Assembly (NCBI RefSeq): GCF_001544835.2
Contig: NZ_FCNX02000013.1
Coordinates: 1 to 64,000 of the forward strand
Direction of reading: 5' to 3'
DNA from: Caballeronia fortuita
GTDB lineage: Bacteria; Pseudomonadota; Gammaproteobacteria; Burkholderiales; Burkholderiaceae
DNA: 64,000 nt
Part shown: one piece after another, positions 36,359 through 44,077 of the stretch
Layout: each line of letters begins with the position of its first letter
Position numbering within the stretch: position 1 is the first letter of the stretch
Position numbers and translations under genes: made by a program
The notes under the pieces: generated by a model
Seen by the model: only the letters and a program-made list of their open reading frames with translations
Databases searched by the model: none
What the model was told of the DNA's origin: nothing

Positions 36359-36639
36359 GGGCGCCTCCTCCCGTCTCCCGCGTCTGAATTGCAGCGCGGG
36401 CTCCATCCTCCTAAACGGCACAACCCGACGGTTTATTCCAGCGCCGGAAGCAAACAATGCGAAACAGGGGCGTGGCCCGCGCTTTGCGCTATTCGCGATG
36501 TATCGACGGCTATGTGCGCTAACAGGCGGTCGCGCGTGCGCGGCTCCGGCCTAATGCGAAGGCAGGCAGCATTCGCGCGCACGGGCCGCCCCGTCGAACG
36601 ATCTGCCCTGTCGGGGAAGGTCCTAAAAAAGGATTGCCA

Positions 36640-36813
36640 ATGATCATGCACAAGAAAAACCAGACGGCCACGCGCCGCGAAGCATTCCGCTGCACCGGCG
36701 CGCAACTCGACGCCATCTTGCGGTTCGCCGAGGAACGCAAGCTCGACAATCAGCCGCTGCATATCGTCGTTGCCGAATACTGGCGCTATCAGGCGCACGC
36801 GAAAGCGGCCTGA
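36640..36813 (+). CDS. Small conserved hypothetical protein (57 aa)
   Basis: The short frame starts at ATG 36640 with AAAAAAGGA ahead and ends at TGA 36811-36813. The product begins MIMHKKNQTATRREAFRC and ends YWRYQAHAKAA. It is basic at the N-terminus with amphipathic helical content afterwards. The ribosome-binding site and codon usage (G/C third positions) support expression. Function is unknown. Confidence 0.55.
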   Translation: MIMHKKNQTATRREAFRCTGAQLDAILRFAEERKLDNQPLHIVVAEYWRYQAHAKAA

Positions 36814-36875
36814 TCGTCCGGTCCGTATGACGTGCTCGCGAGTTTCGATGCAGCGCCCATGCGGGCGTGGCAGGA

Positions 36876-37250
36876 CTATTGTCCCGAAAGCACGCGTTGC
36901 TTGAGCACCCAGATCGCGGTCGGCACCGCGTAGTATCCGCTCACGTTGCCGGTGACGAGCTTGCCCGTCACCTGGATGCGCGCGTTTTCCGTGGGCGTCG
37001 CGTCGATGATCTGCACCGCCGACACGTTCGATTGCTGACGCCCGCCTTGGCCTGCGCCCGCGCTCGTCACGCAGACCGGGCTCGATAGCGAAAGCACCCA
37101 CGCGGATTTCGCCGATGCATCGCCTTCATGCGCGGCCTGGCGTGTCGCCGTGCCTTCCAGCGTGACGACATCGCCGTCGTTATAGCAAGGCGCCGCCGCC
37201 GCGGAGCCTGCCATCAGCACGAGCAACCAAGCACAGGCTTTCGCAGTCAT
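36876..37250 (-). CDS. Small secreted protein (DUF4431-like)
   Basis: The 124-aa protein has a signal peptide (MTAKACAWLLVLMAGSAAA, likely cleavage before APC). The mature part is beta-rich with two cysteines (C22, and one in SPVCVTS) that may pair. VVTLEGTATRQ and ARIQVTGKLVTG suggest a small OB-like or DUF4431-type fold, but the family call is weak. It is probably periplasmic. Confidence 0.65.
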   Translation of the reverse strand: MTAKACAWLLVLMAGSAAAAPCYNDGDVVTLEGTATRQAAHEGDASAKSAWVLSLSSPVCVTSAGAGQGGRQQSNVSAVQIIDATPTENARIQVTGKLVTGNVSGYYAVPTAIWVLKQRVLSGQ

Positions 37251-37506
37251 TCGAACCTCGCGAAGAGCGCGTATGACGCGCGGATCCGGGAAAGAAGCTC
37301 AGCTACTTTAGGGGATAGCGGTTGGGGTCGCAACCCGCGGCGCACAGTCATCGGAGCATTCCTTACAAAATCATCATGCTGGAACGCCCGTTGCTGAACT
37401 TGATCTGACCAATTAAACAGCGCGGAAGACGGATCTTAAGGCCGCGCCTACATAAGACATCTGTTGCTCGGTCCGTGAAGCCTGCGGACCGACAGAGGGG
37501 GCGACG

Positions 37507-37950
37507 ATGAACCAGGTGATAGTTGGAGTGTTCGGGTCTTATCGGGACGGACATGATGCATTACGCGCTTTGCAACTCGCAGGTTTGCGGCGCGACGACG
37601 CACATCTTTATCGGGCTGGGCGTGGCGAGATCGACATCGATGCATTGCTGCCGCCAGCACACGACGAAGACGATGCCGAATACGCCGCGCATGGCGAGCA
37701 CCAGGGCGTGATCGGCGCACGCAACCGCTTCGTGCCGCACGAGCCGCACGAGCCGCTTGCGCCGCGCCCGCCCGCGCCACACGCCGCCGACGACGCCACG
37801 CCCCAGCGCACCTTGCTCGTCATCCGCATGACGGACGATATCAAGCCGGGCGCTATCGGCGAGCTGCTGCACGAGCATGGCGCGATCGCTGTCAAGGACC
37901 CAAGCGGCCACTGGCGTTTCTCGCCGTTCCGGAATCCGGCACGCGCCTGA
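37507..37950 (+). CDS. Hypothetical protein with general-stress-17M-like N-terminus
   Basis: The 147-aa protein starts MNQVIVGVFGSYRDGHDALRA, like the YflT/general stress 17M module. It has a His/Asp/Pro-rich linker (about 50-98) and a C-terminal strand-helix unit (TLLVIRMTDDIKPGAIGELLHEHGAIAV). GGGGGCGACG precedes the ATG. A stress role is suggested only by the N-terminal resemblance. Confidence 0.65.
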   Translation: MNQVIVGVFGSYRDGHDALRALQLAGLRRDDAHLYRAGRGEIDIDALLPPAHDEDDAEYAAHGEHQGVIGARNRFVPHEPHEPLAPRPPAPHAADDATPQRTLLVIRMTDDIKPGAIGELLHEHGAIAVKDPSGHWRFSPFRNPARA

Positions 37951-37960
37951 GCGTCCGCAT

Positions 37961-38167
37961 TCAATGCATGCCGGGATGAGGTTTGCGTGCGTTGGGCCAG
38001 ACGTTGGCATCGGCGCGCGCGTCTTCGCCGGTCGCATCGTCTTGCGTTGGCTCGTTCGCGAGGTCGCGCGCTTCCTGCGCCGCCGCGGCCGCGCGCAACC
38101 TTCGACAATGCGCCGAATGGCGGAATGTCGCGAGCATGCGGACGACTTCGCGGGTTCTCGTCCTCAT
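37961..38167 (-). CDS. Small hypothetical protein
   Basis: This 68-aa basic, Ala-rich protein has its ATG at 38167 preceded by GGGAGG at ideal spacing. This is the main support for it. No family is recognised; it converges with the stress-like gene 10 bp away. Confidence 0.5.
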   Translation of the reverse strand: MRTRTREVVRMLATFRHSAHCRRLRAAAAAQEARDLANEPTQDDATGEDARADANVWPNARKPHPGMH

Positions 38168-38260
38168 TGTTGCCTCCCTCGAAGCAGTTGAGAAACTACT
38201 TTAAGTGTAGGCGGCAAATCCTCGGGTGCAAGGCGTTCGGCGAAATAATGATCAGGCGCG

Positions 38261-38304
38261 AAAAAAACCGGACGGTTGCTTGCGCAAACGTCCGGCTTTT
38301 TTTT
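38261..38304. terminator. Bidirectional rho-independent terminator
   Basis: A run of seven A (38261-38267), stem CCGGACG/CGTCCGG around a 14-base loop, then eight T after a C (38297-38304) give a terminator on both strands. It separates the small genes to its left from the octanucleotide repeat tract. Confidence 0.8.
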
Positions 38305-38421
38305 CACTGCTGTCCTGCTGCTTCAACTACGCACTTTCACGTCGCGGAATTTACTGCTGTTGCGTTACTTCTTTGATGCTGCACTGCTTACTTCTTTTCT
38401 GCATTGCTGACTTATCGCTTC

Positions 38422-38533
38422 ACTGCTTTACTGCTTTACTGCTTTACTGCTTCACTGCTTTACTGCTTTACTGCTTCACTGCTTCACTGCTTCACTGCTT
38501 CACTGCTTCACTGCTTCACTGCTTCACTGCTCT
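38422..38533. repeat. Octanucleotide tandem repeat tract (ACTGCTTY)n
   Basis: Thirteen perfect units ACTGCTTT or ACTGCTTC run head to tail from 38422, plus a degenerate unit ACTGCTCT to 38533. Irregular CTGC/TTAC-like material surrounds it (about 38330-38580). T/C at the eighth base is the only variation. All frames through it are open on the plus strand (repeating LLYCFTA-type peptide), but no credible start or domain is present. It lies in a 410-bp gap between a terminator and a small gene. Confidence 0.9.
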
Positions 38534-38577
38534 ACTTCGTTACTGTTGTACTGCGTTACTGCTGCTTTACTGCTCTA

Positions 38578-38739
38578 CTACCGGAAGTCGTGCTGACCGC
38601 TCTCAACGTAGAACACTTGCTCTGGCGCGTTACTCCTGACCGAAAACACCGATGCCACGCGTCCATTAGCCATCGACATGAAAGCGATCAGGCTCATCGA
38701 CATGATCGCAGCGGCGAGAATGATGCGCTTCTTTTGCAT
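38578..38739 (-). CDS. Possible small membrane or exported protein
   Basis: This 53-aa frame from ATG 38739 starts MQKKRIILAAAIMSMSLIAF, a basic start plus hydrophobic stretch that could be a signal peptide or membrane anchor. A short polar tail ends GQHDFR. It lacks a strong ribosome-binding site, so expression is uncertain. It ends at the edge of the octanucleotide tract. Confidence 0.4.
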   Translation of the reverse strand: MQKKRIILAAAIMSMSLIAFMSMANGRVASVFSVRSNAPEQVFYVESGQHDFR

Positions 38740-39009
38740 GGCGGCTGTCTGTGTTGTTCGGCGTTGATGCAATAGTAGAGAGACCCGGATGAGAAAGCTC
38801 TAATCCGCGTCTTAAACGCAAACATCTCCGGCGCTTCCGAACAGCCGCAACACGCGATTGTTCGAACCGTCTAGTACATTCTTCCTGTCGTGACCGGTGC
38901 ACAACACGGCGGAAAAGAACTTTACTGTCGCCTTGCCAGTGGCCTTCGATGCCGGGAGAATCGAAGCAACGACCCCAAAAAGGCCGTTCCTTCACTACAC
39001 GAGAGCTCG

Positions 39010-39948
39010 ATGGCAACCTTAGAGGGCAAGGCGCGTTACCGCATTGATACCGATAACACCGGCGCCGGCATCGCCATCATGATCCTTACGACGGCCACTT
39101 TCGCGGCCAGCGATTCGACCGTCAAGCTGATCGGCAGCGCAGTCCCTCTCCTCGCGCTGCTCTGGGTGCGCTATGTGTTTCAGATGGTCGTGATGGGCGT
39201 TTGGCAAATCCGCCGCCGCGCGTTCGGGCTCTTTCGCACGGGCAGCGTCCGGTTGCAGATCGTGCGCGCCGTGCTGCTGCTCACGAACTCCGCATGTACG
39301 TTCGCCGGTCTGCGGCATCTGCCGTTGCCGGTGTCCACGTCCCTTGCGATGCTCGCCCCGCTCATCTCCACGCTGCTCGCCGCGCTCGTCCTGAAAGACG
39401 ACGTGCCGCGCAGCAAATGGGCGCTGGTCGCTGTCGGCTTCATCGGCATGTTGCTGGTCGTACGGCCTGGCGGCAGTCAGTTCAGCTGGACCGTGATCTA
39501 TCCGATCGGCGCGGCGACGACGTTCGCGTGCTTCCAGGTGGTGTCGAGCCATCTTTCGCGCGTCGACGATGCCATCACGACCAACTTCCTCACGGCGCTC
39601 GTCGCGACCGTCATGCTGTGCGTGCTTGTCTGGATGGATCAGGCCGAAACGCTGCCGGCACTCGCGCAGGTGCGCTTCGAAAGCTGGCTGCTCGTCGTAT
39701 TCATGGCGACGATGGCGACCACCGGCCACGGACTGATGCTGCAAGCACTCAAGCGCGCGCCGCTCTCCGTGCTGACGCCGCTCGGCTATGGCCAGCTCGC
39801 GTTCGCCGCGTTATTCAGCTGGCTGCTGTTCCGTCAGGTGCCCGACATGTGGATGGGAATCGGCATGTGCGTGATCGCCGCGAGCGGCATCGGCACCGTG
39901 CTGTTGCATGGCCGCAAGCCGCCGCCGGCCGTATCGACGGAAATCTGA
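39010..39948 (+). CDS. DMT-superfamily transporter (EamA domains)
   Basis: The 312-aa protein has about ten membrane helices in two EamA repeats (about 20-150 and 165-295). Typical family stretches are LRHLPLPVSTSLAMLAPLISTLLAALVLKDDV and LGYGQLAFAALFSWLLFRQVP. Members export or import small metabolites; the substrate cannot be told. The start at 39010 follows a weak GAGAG; the upstream frame has no membrane features. Confidence 0.85.
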   Translation: MATLEGKARYRIDTDNTGAGIAIMILTTATFAASDSTVKLIGSAVPLLALLWVRYVFQMVVMGVWQIRRRAFGLFRTGSVRLQIVRAVLLLTNSACTFAGLRHLPLPVSTSLAMLAPLISTLLAALVLKDDVPRSKWALVAVGFIGMLLVVRPGGSQFSWTVIYPIGAATTFACFQVVSSHLSRVDDAITTNFLTALVATVMLCVLVWMDQAETLPALAQVRFESWLLVVFMATMATTGHGLMLQALKRAPLSVLTPLGYGQLAFAALFSWLLFRQVPDMWMGIGMCVIAASGIGTVLLHGRKPPPAVSTEI

Positions 39949-39969
39949 CTGCAGGGAGGAGCGATTCGC

Positions 39970-40254
39970 TCAGTTGGCGGTATGCGCGTGCTGCGCCTGG
40001 CCCGTGCAAAGCCAGTGCGGATCGATGTCGAGCGCCTTCGCGATGCGGTTGAACGCGGCGAACGGCGGAACCGTGATGCCGCGCCGCCAGAACTGCACAT
40101 CGTGTTCGCTCACGTCGAGCCAGTTGGCGGCTTTCGCGGAACTGATGTTCGCCTTCTGCAAGGCCCGGTCGAGACGCGCGGCCATCGCGCGCCGCAATGC
40201 GTTGTCTTCGTGACTACGTTCAAGGTGGCCAAGGGTTTGGGAATGTCGCCCCAT
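39970..40254 (-). CDS. Small helix-turn-helix protein
   Basis: The 94-aa protein has a Cro/CI-like fold: ALQKANISSAKAANWLDVSEHDVQFWRRG (about 31-59) is the HTH and FAAFNRIAKALDIDPHWL (about 65-82) the following helices. It is probably a DNA-binding regulator. The target is unknown; it may act on the long AT-rich gap that follows upstream of it. Confidence 0.72.
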   Translation of the reverse strand: MGRHSQTLGHLERSHEDNALRRAMAARLDRALQKANISSAKAANWLDVSEHDVQFWRRGITVPPFAAFNRIAKALDIDPHWLCTGQAQHAHTAN

Positions 40255-40795
40255 TTTCTTCCAATCTCTCGATTTATATATACGCCGTTCAGCGCCGGCT
40301 CATTCGCGCGAAGGTGAATCCTATTGATCCACGATGACGAGGCGGTGACAAAAATACCGAAGAATCTTCGGCGTCCCGCAAGTCTGTCGCGCGTGTTGCA
40401 GTGCGAGATTTTTTCAAGTTACGTATGAATGCGTCAAGTGGGGAAACAACGCACAGCAAGCGTTTCGGCTAGGTGTTTACGCCAAGAGCCCTGTCCGGAC
40501 GTGCGGTATCACTCATAACGAACGCACGTTCGCCATCCGACTGGTCGGGATTATCTCGTTTTCAGCGAATATTGCAGAGACAATTGGTCGCTTGCATTAT
40601 GCGACTCCTGCAAGGAAGCAATTACGGCGCATTATTCGGCTGATTTGTTTATTACTCGACCTTATTTTTGATTAAATGACTGCATGGTTTGAAGTCAAGC
40701 CGGGAAAACGTAATTGACACTTCATCTGCTTGCCTTAGAATAGGTCGATCGTTGCAGCGCACAAATCCATCGGGCAATCAATTGGCAACTTCAAT
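40255..40795. other. Long gene-free region upstream of the phasin gene
   Basis: These 541 bases are markedly richer in A/T than their surroundings (for example 40560-40720) and have no credible gene on either strand. The right end holds a good promoter (listed separately). The left end would contain the promoter of the HTH gene. No transposon ends or tandem repeats were seen. Confidence 0.6.
40714..40741 (+). promoter_or_regulatory. Sigma-70-type promoter of the phasin gene
   Basis: TTGACA at 40714-40719 and TAGAAT at 40736-40741 are separated by 16 bp and lie 67 bp ahead of the phasin ATG. Both hexamers are near consensus, which is unusual in this GC-rich window and suggests strong constitutive expression. 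Confidence 0.65.
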
Positions 40796-40807
40796 ATGGA
40801 GTCGAGC

Positions 40808-41371
40808 ATGAGTAGTCTTGCGCCGGAAAACGTAATCGCATCGCAGAAAGCGGGCGTCGACACGACGTTCGGTCTTGCCGCACAAGCCGTCGGTGGCTTC
40901 GAAAAGCTCGTCGACCTGAATGTACGCACCGTCAGAACGGCGCTCGACGAGCATCAGGCGCTCGTAGCCAGAACGTTCTCCGTGCGCGATCCGCAGGAAT
41001 TCTTCGCGCTTCAGAACCAGCATCTGCAGGAGAGCGCCCAGCGGGTGCAGGCGTACTGGCTCGGCGTCTACGAAATTGCGGCCGGCGTGCGCGGCGGCTA
41101 TCTGGAAGCGGCGCAGGATCACATCGAGAAATCGCAGCGCAACGTGCAGGCATTCGTCGAAAGCCTCGCGAGCAATGCGCCGGTCGGCAGCGAAGCCGTC
41201 GTGTCGGCGTGGCGCACTGCGATCGACGCCGCGACGGAATCGGCGAATTCGGCTTACGAAGCCGCGAAGAAGGCCGCGAAACAAGTGGTCGAAGCAGCAC
41301 AGAACGACGCCACCGTCGCTAACCAGACGGCCGTGCGCGCCGTATCGAAAACGGCGAGCGTCAGGAAGTAA
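40808..41371 (+). CDS. Phasin family protein (polyhydroxyalkanoate granule-associated)
   Basis: This is 187 aa from the ATG at 40808 with GGAG upstream; an ATG at 40796 adds 4 residues. The sequence is fully helical and amphipathic. It has the phasin pattern of QxxGFEKLVDLNVRTVRTALDEH, QEFFALQNQHLQESAQ and a C-terminal Ala/Lys-rich tail (YEAAKKAAKQVVEAAQ). Phasins coat PHA granules and control their number and size. A near-consensus promoter and a strong terminator frame it as a single-gene unit. Confidence 0.88.
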   Translation: MSSLAPENVIASQKAGVDTTFGLAAQAVGGFEKLVDLNVRTVRTALDEHQALVARTFSVRDPQEFFALQNQHLQESAQRVQAYWLGVYEIAAGVRGGYLEAAQDHIEKSQRNVQAFVESLASNAPVGSEAVVSAWRTAIDAATESANSAYEAAKKAAKQVVEAAQNDATVANQTAVRAVSKTASVRK

Positions 41372-41384
41372 GCGCGAGTAACGC

Positions 41385-41417
41385 AAAAAAAGGCGGACGC
41401 GATCCGCCTTTTTTTGC
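41385..41417. terminator. Bidirectional rho-independent terminator after the phasin gene
   Basis: AAAAAAAGGCGGA and TCCGCCTTTTTTT form a perfect 13-bp stem around CGCGA. It serves the phasin gene on the plus strand and the converging gene that ends at 41421 on the minus strand. Confidence 0.88.
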
Positions 41418-41420
41418 GTC

Positions 41421-41789
41421 TCAGCCGCCCAGACTTTTCAGCACGAGTTCGTGCGAGCGGCCGATCCACACGGCCGAATCGCGATGATCGGCGAGCGCGT
41501 CGCCGGTATTCGGATGCATGAAGACATCGAGCGCGCCGTGGTTGAGCGTGAGCCACGCGAGCATCGGCGCAAGCAGGTCACCGCCGAATCCCAACTGAAA
41601 CGACCACATCGGATGCGGTCCGACAGGCCGCTCGTGAAAGCGTCCGAGCCGTAACGCGCCGCTCTGCAACGCGTCCGCGAAGCGTTGCTCGATGACGAGC
41701 CGAAGCTCCCAGGCGGCGTCGCGGCTCGATGCATCGAAGTAGACATGCGCGTGCCAGTCGGTAATGGTGCGGGTGTCCGGGGCGTTCAT
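41421..41789 (-). CDS. DOPA 4,5-dioxygenase family protein
   Basis: The 122-aa protein has the family signature DWHAHVYF (about 11-18), RFHERPVGPHPMWSFQL and a C-terminal HPNTGDALADH. Histidines in these stretches can bind metal. Characterised relatives cleave catechols extradiol, but most bacterial members are uncharacterised. The start at 41789 begins MNAPDTRT; a further 13 codons upstream are open but unlike the family. Confidence 0.8.
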   Translation of the reverse strand: MNAPDTRTITDWHAHVYFDASSRDAAWELRLVIEQRFADALQSGALRLGRFHERPVGPHPMWSFQLGFGGDLLAPMLAWLTLNHGALDVFMHPNTGDALADHRDSAVWIGRSHELVLKSLGG

Positions 41790-41840
41790 AGTTTCATCCG
41801 TGCGCGACAATATGGCGATGCGTGCCATTCTAGCGAACCG

Positions 41841-42194
41841 CTATCCGCAACGTTTGAGCGACCAGAGCACGGCGCCGTTATCGAAGCTTCGATGATGCGC
41901 CGCGCGCAGGCCGATCTCTGCGCCGAGTTGCGACAGGACGAACGCGTCGGCGAAACGCGTGATGCCGGCAATCGCCGGCTCCGGCGACAATCGCTCGATC
42001 CACAGCCATCCCGCATCGCCCGACAAGGCCGTAATGCGCGCGCCCGCAGACCGCGCGTGCCGCACGATGACGCGGCTTTGCGGCAAGTCCGCGTCGACGA
42101 TCCACGCATGTGCCGATGCGCCCATCGCGCCGCCGAACGGCATCCACGGCAACGATGCCGTCGCGATGAGAAACGCGCGCCGCGTCGTCGTCAT
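41841..42194 (-). CDS. Exported protein with twin-arginine-like signal
   Basis: The 117-aa protein begins MTTTRRAFLIATASLPWMPF, a twin-arginine (TRRAFL) signal. The mature part (ADLPQSRVIVRHARSAGARITALSGDAGWLWIERL) has no known domain. The ATG overlaps the flavoprotein stop (ATGA), so the two are co-translated. It is possibly an accessory subunit of the flavoprotein. Confidence 0.68.
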   Translation of the reverse strand: MTTTRRAFLIATASLPWMPFGGAMGASAHAWIVDADLPQSRVIVRHARSAGARITALSGDAGWLWIERLSPEPAIAGITRFADAFVLSQLGAEIGLRAAHHRSFDNGAVLWSLKRCG

Positions 42195-43726
42195 CGCGCT
42201 TGTCTTCCAATATCGCGCGGCCAGATGCCCTGCTTGCCCGGCGACAGAATGGCGTTCGGATCGAGCGCGGTCTTGATCGTATTCGACAGCCGCATCGACG
42301 CGTGATCGTTGAAATCGTATTGCGCGGCGGCGAGGTCCATATACGAAAGATGCGTGCGATATTGCCCGTAGCCCGCCGCGCCCGCGTCGCGGATCAGCGT
42401 TTCGATGAGCGCGCCCGCATCGCGCGATTGTTTCGGATCGTCGCGATCGAATATCGCCGCGAAGATGTGATGCATCGCGCGCTCGCCCGCCGTAAAGCCG
42501 CCGTAGTAATCGAAGCCCAACTGCGCGGCGCGCTCGCGCACCATGCGCGCCTGCTTCACGGCGTCGCGCCCGAGCGGCGCGCAAACCGGCGAGAAGTCGA
42601 TATGCGCGCCCGAGCCGCCGCGCCAGTTCAGCAAGTTGCACGCTTCGAGTCCCGGAATGCCGACTTGCGCCCGATCGCCGCCGCCTTCGGGCTCGACCGA
42701 TCCATCGCGATACGGCATCTCGAAGAGCGTCGCACCCGCGATCGGCTTGAAGCGCGCATGCACGATATCGCGCCGCGCTTCGACCAGCGCGCGCGGTCCA
42801 TACAAGCAGAAGCGCAGGTTCCAGCGGCCGATCCCGATCTTGCGCGCCATCGCGTCGATGACGTCGTCGGGCATGGCGCCGTCGCCGTCGAACCATTGCT
42901 TGCGCGTGGACACGCCCGCCGCCCAGCGCACCGCGCTCTCGATCACCGCGTTGCTCTGGATCGTGCCGTCCATCCGGAGCGGACGCAGCGTATCGACAAT
43001 GCGCTCCAGATCGTCCTCGCGCGCGAACGCATAGCGGCAGATCATGTAGCCCTCCGGCGCGGGCATGAGCCAAATACCGAGCTTCGTGACGACGCCGAAG
43101 TTCGACTGCATGAACATGCCGTCGTAAGACGGCCCGAAGCCGCCTTTGAAGACCTGCCAGTCGCGGCTCGACGACATCGCGCCCATGCCGGTGCGAACCA
43201 GATCGCCGTTGGCGAGCACAACTTCCATGCCGCACTGGTTCGCCGCGTGATCGCCGTAAGGTGTCGTGCCGTAGCCGCGTTCCAGCGTGTTGCCGATCAC
43301 GCTGCCCCATCCGGCCGCGGGCGGATCGAGCCAGAAGCGGCGGGGCGTGCCGAGCGCGCGATGCAGGTCGTAGTAGGTCACGCCCGGTTCGACGAGCGCG
43401 TGGCCGAGCGTTTCATCGATCGCGATGATGCGGTTCATGCGCCGCAAATCGAGCACGACACAACCGCGCATGCGCGGCGCGGCGCCGCCGTAAGCGAAGT
43501 TGCGCCCCGTCGATACGGTCCACAACGGCACGCGATACCGATTCGCGATCGACAACACCGCGCGCACGCCATCGACATCCTTCGGCATGACCACCGCCGA
43601 CGGCGCGTGTGCGGACGCATCGCCGGGCGCGAACGGATCGAAATACGCGGCGATGTCGTCGGCGCGCACCGCATCGCCACCGAGCGCCGAGCTGAACGCC
43701 GCCAGCGCCGCCGGCAAGTCGGGCAT
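42191..43726 (-). CDS. FAD-linked oxidase of the VAO/4-cresol dehydrogenase family
   Basis: The 511-aa protein has an FAD-binding PCMH domain (about 40-230, with VPLWTVSTGRNFAYGG and LDPPAAGWGSVIGNTLERGYGTTPYGDH) and a VAO-type C-terminal substrate domain ending DPNAILSPGKQGIW. This is the pattern of vanillyl-alcohol oxidase and the flavoprotein subunit of 4-cresol dehydrogenase, which oxidize 4-alkylphenols. No cytochrome c gene follows, unlike pchFC. The ATG at 43726 overlaps the stop of the small lipoprotein gene. Confidence 0.85.
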   Translation of the reverse strand: MPDLPAALAAFSSALGGDAVRADDIAAYFDPFAPGDASAHAPSAVVMPKDVDGVRAVLSIANRYRVPLWTVSTGRNFAYGGAAPRMRGCVVLDLRRMNRIIAIDETLGHALVEPGVTYYDLHRALGTPRRFWLDPPAAGWGSVIGNTLERGYGTTPYGDHAANQCGMEVVLANGDLVRTGMGAMSSSRDWQVFKGGFGPSYDGMFMQSNFGVVTKLGIWLMPAPEGYMICRYAFAREDDLERIVDTLRPLRMDGTIQSNAVIESAVRWAAGVSTRKQWFDGDGAMPDDVIDAMARKIGIGRWNLRFCLYGPRALVEARRDIVHARFKPIAGATLFEMPYRDGSVEPEGGGDRAQVGIPGLEACNLLNWRGGSGAHIDFSPVCAPLGRDAVKQARMVRERAAQLGFDYYGGFTAGERAMHHIFAAIFDRDDPKQSRDAGALIETLIRDAGAAGYGQYRTHLSYMDLAAAQYDFNDHASMRLSNTIKTALDPNAILSPGKQGIWPRDIGRQAR

Positions 43727-43854
43727 CAATAGCCGCCACTGCTGCCGCTGTTCGATGTCGTGCCCGATGCGCCCGAACTACCATCGGTCTGACATCCCGC
43801 AAAGAGGCCGGCGAGCAGAACGAGCATGACCGTTGCGAGTCTGGCGAGCTTCAT
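43726..43854 (-). CDS. Small lipoprotein
   Basis: The 42-aa protein is a signal peptide (MKLARLATVMLVLLAG) with lipobox LFAGC (Cys21) and a Ser/Gly/Thr tail (GSSGASGTTSNSGSSGGY). GGAGGTG precedes the ATG at 43854. Its stop overlaps the oxidase start (ATGA), so it leads a three-gene operon of lipoprotein, flavoprotein and exported protein. Function is unknown. Confidence 0.7.
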   Translation of the reverse strand: MKLARLATVMLVLLAGLFAGCQTDGSSGASGTTSNSGSSGGY

Positions 43855-44077
43855 GAAACACCTCCGAAAGGAATTGAAAAGCGGAGCGCGGTAGTTAAGC
43901 CGCTTACCCATTAAACGCGCGGCGATCCGCCGATATTCCTTCGATAAACGCCAGCGAGACATTTTTGCGCCCCGTCACGCACGCAATGAAGCGCTCTCCA
44001 GGCCTTTCGACACGACGGCGGCCGAGTCTCACACGGGCCGCTCGGTGGCGTAAAAGGCGCGTGCTAGACTGCTGTAC

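Noticed and set aside
38422-38533. Possible CRISPR-like array
   Set aside because: The units are contiguous 8-bp repeats without spacers, so this is a tandem repeat, not CRISPR.
38226-38775. Plus-strand frames through the octanucleotide tract (LLYCFTA repeats)
   Set aside because: They result from an 8-bp repeat read in successive frames and lack a ribosome-binding site or recognisable domain.
42200-43732. 510-codon plus-strand frame opposite the FAD-linked oxidase
   Set aside because: Composition is that of an antisense shadow; the minus strand encodes a clear VAO-family enzyme with overlapping neighbours.
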